Of a stretch of DNA of 6,104 bases, positions 1 to 5,667 are shown piece after piece. The position numbers were made by a program, and so were the translations under genes. Below the pieces are notes generated by a model, which worked only from the letters and a program-made list of their open reading frames with translations, made no database searches and had not been told where the DNA came from. Numbering within the stretch: position 1 is the stretch's first letter; every line of letters begins with the position of its first letter. Source of the DNA: Bacillota bacterium (GTDB lineage Bacteria; Bacillota; Sulfobacillia; Sulfobacillales; Sulfobacillaceae); the NCBI GenBank assembly GCA_021820675.1, contig JAKADI010000120.1:1-6104 (forward strand), read 5' to 3'.

Positions 1-201
1 TTGGATACGGTACTTATGGAAAAAAGAAAAAGCCCCCACCCGGCCGTGAAAATCGGATAGATGGAGGATCGTATATCCCTCAAAGGATTTGGGAAGATTT
101 GGAATGGCCACGTCATAGTGGGAGTGTCGAATCCACTGAGGTTCAATAACCACGCTGTATAGAATCCCAGCCACTAAAAGTGCCGCAATAGCAGACACCA
201 T
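1..201 (-). CDS. Metallophosphoesterase, YkuE-like, N-terminal part (runs off the left edge)
   Basis: This is the first 67 codons of a gene whose 3' part lies outside the window, found by translating the minus strand below ndk. The ATG at 199-201 sits 5 bases after the ndk TAA. No clear Shine-Dalgarno is seen, so translation may be coupled to ndk; the frame upstream of the ATG has no better start before a TGA. Residues 2-19 form a hydrophobic stretch that could be a signal anchor. It is followed by a segment of the kind 'PNLPKSFEGYTILHLSDFHGR' at about residues 34-54. The D50-x-H52-G pair after a hydrophobic beta strand is the first metal-binding motif of calcineurin-like phosphoesterases, and the lead-in resembles the membrane-anchored YkuE group. 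The remaining metal ligands (GD, GNH, H) are outside the window, so the substrate cannot be told; lipid-linked or cyclic phosphodiester substrates are known in related proteins. The family call is fairly firm; the exact role is open. Confidence 0.8.
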   Translation of the reverse strand, partial: MVSAIAALLVAGILYSVVIEPQWIRHSHYDVAIPNLPKSFEGYTILHLSDFHGRVGAFSFFHKYRIQ

Positions 202-206
202 CGAAA

Positions 207-620
207 TTACAGGAGTTCTTCGGGCGAGAAATAAATCGCAATCTCTCGCTCAGCCGATTCATGGCTATCAGAACCGTGAACAATATTTTCGGTTATGGCT
301 AAAGCGAAATCCCCACGAATCGTTCCAGGCACTGCCTTTACAGGATCTGTCGCACCCATTAACGTCCGCGCAACTTGAACCGCCTCGCGTCCTTCCCAAA
401 CCATGGGGACACTTGGACCTGACGTAATAAACGTAATCAATTCATCATAAAACGGTTTGTCTTGGTGCTCCGCATAATGTTTTGCCGCCAAATCCGGTGT
501 TACTTGTAGTAGCTTCATTGCTCTAAGCTGCAACCCTTTTTGTTCCAATCGGCCAATCACTTCACCGACCAACCCACGCTTTACACCATCTGGTTTCACC
601 ATCACAAACGTATGCGCCAC
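207..620 (-). CDS. ndk: Nucleoside diphosphate kinase
   Basis: This cytoplasmic enzyme passes the gamma phosphate of ATP to other nucleoside diphosphates through a phosphohistidine, balancing NTP and dNTP pools. The 137-residue product begins with the family hallmark [13 protein letters not shown] (K9 binds phosphate). It carries HYAEHQ at 48-53, FITSGP at 64-69, the nucleotide-site segment PGTIRGDF at 98-105, and the active-site loop NIVHGSDS with catalytic H115. I chose the GTG at 618-620 because AGGAGG lies 6 bases upstream and because homologues begin just before TFVMVKP. A TTG at 639-641 would add seven unsupported residues and overlap speD. It lies 17 bases below the speD stop and 5 bases above the phosphoesterase ATG, so all three are probably one transcript. 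It ends at YFSPEELL, roughly 10 residues shorter than the Bacillus type, as in short-tailed Ndk proteins. All catalytic residues are present. Confidence 0.97.
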   Translation of the reverse strand: MAHTFVMVKPDGVKRGLVGEVIGRLEQKGLQLRAMKLLQVTPDLAAKHYAEHQDKPFYDELITFITSGPSVPMVWEGREAVQVARTLMGATDPVKAVPGTIRGDFALAITENIVHGSDSHESAEREIAIYFSPEELL

Positions 621-626
621 TGTTGT

Positions 627-632
627 CCTCCT
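627..632 (-). promoter_or_regulatory. Ribosome binding site that fixes the ndk start
   Basis: The minus strand reads AGGAGG here, 6 bases before the GTG at 618-620. For the upstream TTG (639-641) this site would lie downstream of the start, which argues for the GTG. Confidence 0.85.
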
Positions 633-637
633 AATCG

Positions 638-1021
638 TCAAATCACAGCCTTTTCCGTACTCATGTTCGATTCGACCAAAACACCCCGGAGGGTTTCCGA
701 AGCGGTAAAATTTTGGGCGCGGAACTGTTCGACGATGTAGTTACAGGCGTCCCAGGGGTTGACAGAATCACCGCAAGTGAAAACATCCACGGCGGCATAA
801 CCGTGTTCGGGCCACGTATGCACGGCTAAATGCGATTCTGAAATGACCACCACCCCGCTTACACCTTGCGGGCTAAACTTATGGAAAGCCACTTCACGCA
901 CCTCAGCGCCTGCCTTCAAGGCAGCTTGTACTAATATATTCTCCACGCTGGTGATGTCGTTCAACACGTTGGAATCACAACCATGAATCTCTGCCAAAAT
1001 TTGTCGACCCAATGCGTTCAT
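638..1021 (-). CDS. speD: S-adenosylmethionine decarboxylase proenzyme (class 1B)
   Basis: This enzyme makes decarboxylated S-adenosylmethionine, the aminopropyl donor for spermidine synthesis. The proenzyme cleaves itself to create a pyruvoyl group, giving a small beta chain and an alpha chain. The 127-residue product has the signature [20 protein letters not shown] at about residues 60-79. S63 is the expected cleavage and pyruvoyl residue, H68 the processing histidine, and C83 (in FTCGD) the catalytic acid; the same numbering is known from the Thermotoga enzyme. Length and start fit class 1B bacterial enzymes (often named speD or speH). The ATG at 1019-1021 is preceded by AAGGGGG at 11 bases, a somewhat long spacing. 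A strong promoter lies about 70 bases upstream, making speD the first gene of a speD-ndk-phosphoesterase unit. No spermidine synthase gene is in the window. A putrescine-type aminotransferase lies on the same strand upstream, in a separate apparent unit. Confidence 0.97.
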   Translation of the reverse strand: MNALGRQILAEIHGCDSNVLNDITSVENILVQAALKAGAEVREVAFHKFSPQGVSGVVVISESHLAVHTWPEHGYAAVDVFTCGDSVNPWDACNYIVEQFRAQNFTASETLRGVLVESNMSTEKAVI

Positions 1022-1089
1022 CGCATTCCCAACCCCCTTATTGACCCGAGTTGAGCTCGTCTACAGTATCCTGTCCGACGGCCAGAATA

Positions 1090-1117
1090 ATTTTATCAAA
1101 ATAGGTCCCCCTGTCAA
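1090..1117 (-). promoter_or_regulatory. Sigma-70/SigA type promoter for speD-ndk
   Basis: The minus strand carries a perfect -35 TTGACA (1112-1117), a 16-base spacer, and a -10 TAAAAT (1090-1095, five of six to consensus). Transcription should start near 1083, giving a leader of about 60 bases before the speD ATG. The leader has only short inverted repeats, such as ACAG/CTGT and CGAG/CTCG, so I do not call a riboswitch. Confidence 0.75.
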
Positions 1118-1210
1118 CAAAATAATGCATTTACACACAAAAAGACCGATTTTTTTTATTTATTCCCCATAAAATCTCTGCCATTCTCGGTTTTTTTCTT
1201 GATTTCGCCG

Positions 1211-1264
1211 CATTACTAGCATACATATGGTCCATATGTCCTACGCTACCCCCGGGGGGTAATG
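1211..1264. repeat. Compound palindrome between the SRPBCC gene and speD
   Basis: Three nested inverted repeats share one axis. The centre is ACATATGG (1223-1230), T, CCATATGT (1232-1239). Outside it the 10-mer CATTACTAGC (1211-1220) finds its complement in two pieces, GCTA (1245-1248) and GTAATG (1259-1264). These pieces are separated by exactly one perfect 10-bp palindrome of five C and five G (1249-1258). As RNA from the minus strand it would fold into a long bulged hairpin with a small side arm. No T-run follows on either strand, so it is not an ordinary terminator. It begins about 6 bases below the SRPBCC stop. It could be an operator, a REP-like element or a 3' RNA-stabilising structure. 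Confidence 0.6.
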
Positions 1265-1269
1265 ACGAG

Positions 1270-1704
1270 CTATTCCGGAATCTGGCTAGCAATCGCCTGA
1301 ACCATAGATTTGGCGTTCTCTCGCAACGCCAACTTCGCTACGGGATTCAAGAGGGTGGATAACATGGGTATCCCAAATTCAAAAGTAGTTTCCAATATGA
1401 CTTCAGTTCCACCTGACACCGATTGCAATTGCCAATATCCTTCAAATGTCTTTAAATCCCCCTGGATTTGGCGATAGGTAATGCGCCGGGAATCTGGATA
1501 AAATTCATCACGCTCTGTCCATTTAAAGGTGGCCCCTTGCAATTTTACAACCCATGCCGAGTGGGTATATGTATCCCCTCGTTCAATAATGGTGACCGCC
1601 TCCACATTTTTCATGAAGCGAGGAAATTGGGCCATGTCCGATAAAATATTATAAAGAGCATCGATAGACGCCGGAACGACTTCAGTAACTTGTACCGTTG
1701 GCAT
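1270..1704 (-). CDS. SRPBCC/START-like protein (polyketide cyclase / COQ10-RatA type fold)
   Basis: The 144-residue soluble protein has the layout of the small START-like family. There is a first beta strand followed by the helix SIDALYNILSDMAQFPRFM (about residues 13-31), then NVEAVTIIERG, alternating beta strands with WTERDEFYPDSRRITYRQI and the FEGYWQLQ segment, and a long amphipathic C-terminal helix from about 120. Family members bind hydrophobic ligands in a cavity; database names vary (aromatase/cyclase, coenzyme Q-binding COQ10, RatA-like) and no ligand can be read here. The ATG at 1702-1704 has AGGAGG 7 bases upstream (1712-1717). A TTG two codons earlier lies 1-2 bases from that site and is unlikely. 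It starts 33 bases after the aminotransferase stop and is probably co-transcribed with it. The fold is sure, the function is not. Confidence 0.88.
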   Translation of the reverse strand: MPTVQVTEVVPASIDALYNILSDMAQFPRFMKNVEAVTIIERGDTYTHSAWVVKLQGATFKWTERDEFYPDSRRITYRQIQGDLKTFEGYWQLQSVSGGTEVILETTFEFGIPMLSTLLNPVAKLALRENAKSMVQAIASQIPE

Positions 1705-1737
1705 AGACAAACCTCCTCTAACGGGTCAGAAACGTAT

Positions 1738-2991
1738 TTATCCTTCCAGTAGATCGTTTACCATAGGACGAATAACACCTAAGGACTCCCGGAACGCAAC
1801 GAGAACCTGATCAATCTCGGCTGGGGTAATGACGAGAGGGGGAATTAAGCGAATGACCTTTTCGTTGTTCAAAGTGTAAACGGCGAGAACATGCCGAGAA
1901 AACAGTTCCGAGATAATTGCGCCGCCGACTCCTGCTCCAGGCACTTCAACACCAATCATAAGGCCGCGGCCCCTCACCGCGGTTATGACTTCCGGAAATT
2001 GACGTTGTAGGTCAGCCAGCGACTGTAAGAAATAAGATCCTAAGTTAGCCGCCCGTTCCGGTAACCGTTCTTCCGCCGTTACGCGCAAGGCTTCTTGTGC
2101 AATGGCACATGCCAGAGGGTTTCCTCCAAACGTGGATGTATGAATCAACGGAGCGGAGTCGAAAAAGGTCCATGCCTCGGCTCTCGCCACTACGGCCCCA
2201 ATAGGAACGACTCCTCCACCCAACGCCTTCGCTAGGCACAGAAAGTCCGGAATGACACCCGCATGTTCCACCGCAAACATTCGCCCGGTCCGGCCTATAC
2301 CGGTTTGGACTTCATCAGCTATCCACAACGCCCCATACGTGTCACATAACTCCCGAATTCGCGGTAAATAATCATCGGGGGGAATGACCACACCGCCCTC
2401 GCCTTGAATCGGTTCCACAATCACAGCAGCCGTTCGGTCATCGATAACCTCCGCTATCTGTTGGGCATCGCCGTAGGCCACATGGACAATATCGGGAACA
2501 AGTGGCGAAAACGGCTTCTGATAAATTTCTCGGCCTGAGACTGACAGCGCTCCCATCGACTTCCCATGAAATGCTCCCTCGGTAGCAATGATACGGGAGC
2601 GGCCGGTTTGGATCCGCGCAAACTTTAACGCCGCTTCAACAGCCTCCGTACCGCTATTGCAAAAGAAACTATATTGGAGATCTCCCGGCGTTAACCGAGC
2701 CAGTTCTTCAGCTAAGTCGATCATTGGGCGGTTAAGCAACACGTGCGATGATAGAGCCATCGTGTCTAATTGAGCGTGAGCTTTAGCCACGATGCGTGGA
2801 TGTTGATAGCCCTGAACAAAAACACCATATCCACCAGCACAGTCCAAATATTCATCCCCGTCTTCTGTGACCAGAACGGCACCGTGGCCCGTCTTTTCAA
2901 CTGCTTCCATTCCCATAAACCGCAGGGCCCGGGCGAGCCCCGGATTGACAAAGTGTCCGTAGCGTTCTATTAATGCACTCGCATCCGTCAC
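1738..2991 (-). CDS. patA: Class III PLP aminotransferase, most like putrescine aminotransferase
   Basis: A fold-type I PLP enzyme, probably moving the amino group of putrescine (or a related omega-amine) to 2-oxoglutarate. It closely follows remembered E. coli PatA: YSFFCNSGTEAVEAALK, GAFHGKSMGALS, EPIQGEGGVVIPP, ADEVQTGIGRTG, CLAKALGGGVVPIGA, TFGGNPLACA and LNNEKVIRLIPPL. With the start used here the PLP lysine is K255, the cofactor aspartate D226, and the phosphate-binding NSGTE spans 112-116. Three starts are possible. I prefer GTG 2989-2991 because AAGGAGGT lies 9 bases upstream and the protein then begins near the family's usual YxxxVNPGLARxLxFMG segment (417 residues). TTG 3070-3072 (444 residues) and ATG 3019-3021 lack a good site. 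Substrate choice between putrescine, GABA and ornithine is inferred from similarity; the speD gene nearby favours a polyamine role. The SRPBCC gene follows after 33 bases, on the same transcript. Confidence 0.9.
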   Translation of the reverse strand: MTDASALIERYGHFVNPGLARALRFMGMEAVEKTGHGAVLVTEDGDEYLDCAGGYGVFVQGYQHPRIVAKAHAQLDTMALSSHVLLNRPMIDLAEELARLTPGDLQYSFFCNSGTEAVEAALKFARIQTGRSRIIATEGAFHGKSMGALSVSGREIYQKPFSPLVPDIVHVAYGDAQQIAEVIDDRTAAVIVEPIQGEGGVVIPPDDYLPRIRELCDTYGALWIADEVQTGIGRTGRMFAVEHAGVIPDFLCLAKALGGGVVPIGAVVARAEAWTFFDSAPLIHTSTFGGNPLACAIAQEALRVTAEERLPERAANLGSYFLQSLADLQRQFPEVITAVRGRGLMIGVEVPGAGVGGAIISELFSRHVLAVYTLNNEKVIRLIPPLVITPAEIDQVLVAFRESLGVIRPMVNDLLEG

Positions 2992-3000
2992 GAACGCTCC

Positions 3001-3008
3001 ACCTCCTT
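3001..3008 (-). promoter_or_regulatory. Strong Shine-Dalgarno inside the long aminotransferase frame
   Basis: The minus strand reads AAGGAGGT, 9 bases before the GTG at 2989-2991. This near-perfect match to the 16S anti-SD is the main reason for the shorter start. If the TTG at 3072 were used instead, the site would encode the Gly-rich stretch NEGGGA. Confidence 0.6.
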
Positions 3009-3111
3009 CATTCATCATCATCTTAACGTGTTCATGAAATTTGTGCCAACTGGAGGAAATCGTAGATGACAAGTCCGTAGCAGTATGGCTCTCGCCAGAA
3101 CATCCCTGGAA

Positions 3112-3140
3112 ACTTTAGGGGGACAAAATTCCTTCCGCAA
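3112..3140 (-). promoter_or_regulatory. Possible promoter of the aminotransferase-SRPBCC unit
   Basis: The minus strand has TTGCGG (3135-3140), a 17-base spacer and TAAAGT (3112-3117). These match the sigma-70 consensus at three and four of six bases. Placement is sensible, with a start near 3105 and a leader of about 115 bases to the preferred GTG, but the match is weak. Confidence 0.3.
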
Positions 3141-3145
3141 GAGAT

Positions 3146-3162
3146 GTAAAGAAATACTTTAC
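3146..3162. promoter_or_regulatory. Operator-like 17-base palindrome upstream of the aminotransferase
   Basis: GTAAAG (3146-3151), five bases, then CTTTAC (3157-3162) form a perfect 6-bp inverted repeat. It lies 5 bases upstream of the candidate -35, a position typical of an activator site. No known regulator consensus is matched; I compared it in memory with TnrA/GlnR boxes and it does not fit. Confidence 0.35.
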
Positions 3163-3306
3163 GACGAGATTTTTGGCCGAATTCCTTCACTTTTCTCGCG
3201 ATAAGCGGCGTTCAAGGGAAAGACATTCACGAGCCTGCCATTGCGCATTGTAACGAAAACTCATTGTTGCGGGCCGTCTTGCGTCCAGTCCACAACAGTA
3301 AGTCCC

Positions 3307-3355
3307 CAAAATCCGCGACGAGACGCCGCCTTCTCTTAGCGCGGTCGTCTCGCGG
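3307..3355 (-). terminator. Probable rho-independent terminator of the binding-protein gene
   Basis: A GC-rich hairpin lies 56 bases past the stop. The outer arms CCGC/GCGG (3352-3355 with 3313-3316) and the middle arms GAGACG/CGTCTC (3346-3351 with 3320-3325) are joined by a 3-base bulge. An inner CCGC/GCGG (3341-3344 with 3326-3329) closes a loop of about 11 bases. On the minus strand the stem is followed by ATTTT, a short T-run, so termination is likely but perhaps incomplete. Confidence 0.55.
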
Positions 3356-3376
3356 GTCACTGACGTACACGGAATC

Positions 3377-3402
3377 CGTCCTGACCAAAAAATAACAGGA
3401 CG
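3377..3402. repeat. Perfect 7-bp inverted repeat just after the binding-protein stop
   Basis: CGTCCTG (3377-3383) and CAGGACG (3396-3402) are perfect complements around a 12-base A/T-rich spacer, starting 9 bases beyond the TAA. The T-run (minus strand) is in the loop instead of after the stem, so it is more likely a 3'-end stabilising hairpin than a terminator. It stands just ahead of the stronger hairpin at 3313-3355. Confidence 0.5.
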
Positions 3403-3411
3403 CAGACTCTT

Positions 3412-5160
3412 TTAATGTGTAATCGTCCAGTAGTTGGGCCAATCCATATAAAGCACGGGATTCCAGCTCTTCATCACGCCATGCACGTAATTGGCGTTTT
3501 CAAAATACAGTTCGATTTCCGGCATGAAGATGACTGGCAGGTGTTTAGCCACAAATGCTTGGTAGGTATTCATATTCGACGTAATCTGGGATGATGTTCC
3601 CGGCTGATAGGTTTTGGCAATGAGGGCGTCCAACGCTTGGTTGCTATAGCCCCCGGTATTGGATCCGGCATTGGTCGCGAAGAGCCCTCCACCGGTGGGG
3701 AAGTAATCCGGTTCATACGACCACCCGCCACCAAACCAGATGGCCTGCCATTTACTAGCGTTTGCCTGTGTATCAGCAATGATATTGTTAAAAGGTTGCG
3801 GCTCCAAGGTTACATCGATGCCCTCGTTAGCCAGATCTTGCTTTAATAGTTGGACTTCATCTAAAATCAACTTCGATGCGGTGGGATACACTAAGGTAAA
3901 TTGGAAGGGAATTCCGTTCTTCGTCATGACACCGTTCTTCATGGTAAATCCATGAGCCAACAATAATTTCTTTCCTTGCTTGGGGTTATACGGATAGGGG
4001 TTCTTTAAACTTTGGTCGAAGAAGGCGGTCAAAGGTCTAGACGGCACCGGATCGTAACTTGGGACCGCCAAACCATTGGCAAACGCTTGAATCATGGCTT
4101 TTTGGTCTATTCCCATCTGCAATGCTTCACGGGCATAACGGTTCTTCATAAGAGTGCCAAAGTGGCCGGGAGCTGCCGAATTAAAGTTGACGATAAAATA
4201 GTTGAATCCAAACGGATAAGACGCCGAGAATTTGTCCTGAGTCAATTTCGAGCGTTCTTTGTACAAATGGAAAGGCAAGTACCCGACATTGATCGTACCT
4301 TTTTGCAAGGCCGAAAATTCCGCGGTGGACGATGTGAAGTAGTCATAAACCAGTTTACTAATCGAAGCTTGATGCCCATCGAATTTCTTGTTAGGCACAA
4401 AGGTCCAGTATTGATTGTTTGGCTTAGATAAGGCCGCATCGTATTTAAACGGTCCATCGACAACGTTGTAGTAGGAAGATTGCGGGCTATTTCCCACGGA
4501 TTTGATGAAGTTCATTTCGTTAATCATGTTTTTATGGATATCCCACACTGACTTAGGCGCCGGAACGATTTGGCCAAGGCCGTTTCGGATAAACCAAGCG
4601 GGGTTGGAAGGCTTATTGAGTGTGACGATGACTTGATAAGTCCCGTTCGCCTTAACACTTTTAATCAAAGTAGGAATACCGCCAATGCCGGCACCGCCGT
4701 TCAACCAGGGAAGTTTTTTATTACTGCTATTACTGCTGTATAGCAAGAGATTTGTCGTCCACACCACGTCGGCCGATGTCACGGGCGTGCCATTGGACCA
4801 ATGGTATTTCGAATTCAGATCAATAGTATAAACCGTCCCATTGCTGTTGGCCGTAATACTTTTGGCCAGGGACCGACTATAGTCCAAACCGTCGGTTGAA
4901 GTCACGCTAATCAAGGGCACATAGGTATTAAAGACAGTTTGGTTGTTATACACGCTGTACACGGTATTCGGTTCGATCGGGAAGAACCAGTTGAGGCCCG
5001 TCTGAGGCGGCAACGCGACCACCGCCGTGTTTCCGATGGAAGCCGGCGCTTTGGCCGTTGATGCGGACGGATTAGTTGGACTGGAACCACATCCCGCCAA
5101 AATCACTGACGATCCCGCTAGGGCCGAAGCTAATATAGCCGCCGAACGTAACTTAATCAT
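3412..5160 (-). CDS. ABC transporter substrate-binding lipoprotein, family 5 (peptide/nickel OppA-DppA type)
   Basis: This is an extracytoplasmic solute receptor that would hand its ligand, usually a peptide and sometimes a metal chelate or sugar, to an ABC permease. The 582-residue product begins with a lipoprotein signal: K3 and R5, a hydrophobic core, and lipobox LAGC with C24 as the lipid-modified residue, followed by a Ser/Thr/Ala/Pro linker to about residue 45. The family 5 signature appears as WSNGTPVTSADVVW (121-134), and the C-terminal half has the usual lobe with YPYNPKQGKKLLLAHGF and a W/Y-rich tail. I chose the ATG at 5158-5160: AGGAGGAG lies 8 bases upstream and the signal peptide begins cleanly. 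A TTG at 5188-5190 would add ten residues, MFKKLGGECS, translated from the ribosome site itself. No permease or ATPase gene adjoins it, so it appears to be an orphan receptor. The ligand cannot be predicted. Confidence 0.93.
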   Translation of the reverse strand: MIKLRSAAILASALAGSSVILAGCGSSPTNPSASTAKAPASIGNTAVVALPPQTGLNWFFPIEPNTVYSVYNNQTVFNTYVPLISVTSTDGLDYSRSLAKSITANSNGTVYTIDLNSKYHWSNGTPVTSADVVWTTNLLLYSSNSSNKKLPWLNGGAGIGGIPTLIKSVKANGTYQVIVTLNKPSNPAWFIRNGLGQIVPAPKSVWDIHKNMINEMNFIKSVGNSPQSSYYNVVDGPFKYDAALSKPNNQYWTFVPNKKFDGHQASISKLVYDYFTSSTAEFSALQKGTINVGYLPFHLYKERSKLTQDKFSASYPFGFNYFIVNFNSAAPGHFGTLMKNRYAREALQMGIDQKAMIQAFANGLAVPSYDPVPSRPLTAFFDQSLKNPYPYNPKQGKKLLLAHGFTMKNGVMTKNGIPFQFTLVYPTASKLILDEVQLLKQDLANEGIDVTLEPQPFNNIIADTQANASKWQAIWFGGGWSYEPDYFPTGGGLFATNAGSNTGGYSNQALDALIAKTYQPGTSSQITSNMNTYQAFVAKHLPVIFMPEIELYFENANYVHGVMKSWNPVLYMDWPNYWTITH

Positions 5161-5168
5161 AGAACATT

Positions 5169-5176
5169 CTCCTCCT
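5169..5176 (-). promoter_or_regulatory. Ribosome binding site of the binding-protein gene
   Basis: The minus strand reads AGGAGGAG, ending 8 bases before the ATG at 5158-5160. It rules out the longer TTG start, whose reading frame runs through this site. Confidence 0.85.
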
Positions 5177-5260
5177 AATTTTTTAAACAAATAGTCCGAC
5201 TAATCAGTCGACTCCGACGTCTCTCCGTGTTGCGCCCAAACTCAGGAGGTAGCATCGCGT

Positions 5261-5346
5261 CTTGATCATTCGACATCCGCCAAGCACAATCCTTCAATTT
5301 TTCGATGAATGTGATCAAGAAATTTTTCCTTCGGAATAATTTCTTG
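5261..5346 (-). promoter_or_regulatory. Two mutually exclusive hairpins upstream of the binding-protein gene
   Basis: Hairpin A pairs CAAGAAATT-T-TTCC (5316-5329) with GGAA-T-AATTTCTTG (5333-5346): 13 pairs, one T-T mismatch and a 3-base loop. Hairpin B pairs 5304-5319 with 5261-5277: 7 pairs (GATCAAG/CTTGATC), a 2-base bulge, 4 pairs (GAAT/ATTC), a 3-base bulge and 3 pairs. Bases 5316-5319 belong to both, so only one can form at a time. Neither is followed by a T-run, and the ribosome site is about 85 bases further on, so no mechanism is proven. Confidence 0.4.
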
Positions 5347-5352
5347 CCGCAA
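5266..5352 (-). pseudogene. Transposase-like N-terminal fragment (28 codons)
   Basis: A TTG at 5350-5352 with GGGAG 5 bases upstream opens a 28-residue frame, MRQEIIPKEKFLDHIHRKI followed by EGLCLADVE, ending in TGA. The 'xIPKxxFLxxIxxKI' opening recalls the start of several IS transposase families (IS1182/IS5-like 'IPxDxFLRxL'). The match is from memory and short. After the stop the next frame continues open with DQDAMLPPEFGRNTERRR, as would be expected from a frameshifted remnant. It lies over hairpin A, so the resemblance could be chance. Confidence 0.25.
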
Positions 5353-5411
5353 AAATTCTCCCTTCTTTGGCAGTCGCTACAGGAAGCAATCTTGTCCAGA
5401 CATTTCCATAA

Positions 5412-5441
5412 ACTCTAACTTCAGCATACCTTAAAGGTCAA
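5412..5441 (-). promoter_or_regulatory. Weak promoter candidate for the binding-protein gene
   Basis: The minus strand has TTGACC (5436-5441, five of six), an 18-base spacer and TAGAGT (5412-5417, four of six). If used, the leader would be about 245 bases and would contain both alternative hairpins. I found nothing better closer to the gene. Confidence 0.22.
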
Positions 5442-5466
5442 GTTTGCGAAATCCCGTAGCATGCTC

Positions 5467-5667
5467 TTATCCATCACCCTCCCATTGCTTAACCCAGAGG
5501 CTAATGAATGTGACCGATCGAAGGCCAGCTTTTTCCCAAACACCCGGTATACCAACCCGCTTTTTCTCTTCACGTTCCTTTAACGACACATGATGCGGAT
5601 CCTCGACAAACAAACATGTAGCATTGTAATTTACCTACTTCAGTTCGTCCAGATGGAAAACTTCCAT
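5467..5667 (-). pseudogene. Small protein-like frame interrupted by a TAG
   Basis: On the minus strand a frame starting at ATG 5665-5667 reads MEVFHLDELK, then TAG (5635-5637). It continues without a break for 55 codons (VNYNATCLFVEDPHHVSLKE at the start, then EREEKKRVGIPGVWEKAGL and on to QWEGDG) to a TAA at 5467-5469. Both parts have an ordinary protein-like composition, and the frame is also open for 22 codons before the ATG. I do not recognise a family. It could be a pseudogene of a small protein, with a single nonsense mutation, or two unrelated chance frames. No ribosome site is seen before the ATG, which lies inside the small hairpin after corA. Confidence 0.3.
5653..5667 (-). terminator. 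Short hairpin just after corA
   Basis: ATGGAA and TTCCAT pair as a perfect 6-bp stem around a 3-base loop, 19 bases past the corA TAG. It is A/T-rich and has no T-run after it, so it is at best a weak end-of-transcript structure. Confidence 0.2.

Larger units (their letters stand above)
2992..3411. other. Intergenic region between the binding-protein gene and the aminotransferase
   Basis: About 420 bases (340 if the aminotransferase starts at 3072) with no gene that I can support on either strand. In minus-strand order it holds two hairpins just after the binding-protein stop, then about 140 bases with nothing recognised, a 17-base palindrome, a possible promoter and the aminotransferase leader. 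A 71-codon minus-strand frame across 3227-3442 starts with TTG inside the binding-protein gene. It has no ribosome site and no family resemblance. Confidence 0.6.

Noticed and set aside
540..740. 66-codon plus-strand frame across the ndk-speD junction
   Set aside because: It is antisense to two well-identified genes and has no ribosome site or recognisable content.
1137..1197. A-tract plus ACCGA and TCGGT plus T-tract, terminator-like on both strands
   Set aside because: The stem is only 5 bp of mixed pairs plus A-T pairs with a bulge, and the loop is 37 bases, too long for an efficient intrinsic terminator. It could still weakly separate the SRPBCC gene from speD.
1201..1230. Plus-strand promoter-like TTGATT-17-TACATA
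   Set aside because: The -10 matches only three of six bases, and it would drive antisense transcription into the SRPBCC gene with no plus-strand gene to serve.
3146..3162. TnrA/GlnR-type nitrogen regulation box
   Set aside because: The half-sites do not place TGTNA and TNACA at the right positions around the dyad, so I list it only as an unassigned palindrome.
3227..3442. 71-codon minus-strand frame after the binding-protein gene
   Set aside because: It starts with TTG inside the binding-protein gene in another frame, has no ribosome site, crosses both hairpins, and has an Arg-rich, unfamiliar sequence.
4012..4431. 139-codon plus-strand frame opposite the binding-protein gene
   Set aside because: It is the antisense shadow of a clearly real lipoprotein gene, with no recognisable domain.
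5244..5338. Plus-strand AGGAGGT followed by a TTG-started frame of 25 codons
   Set aside because: The spacing to TTG is 11 bases, the frame is very short, and it lies across the inverted repeats. No family resemblance.
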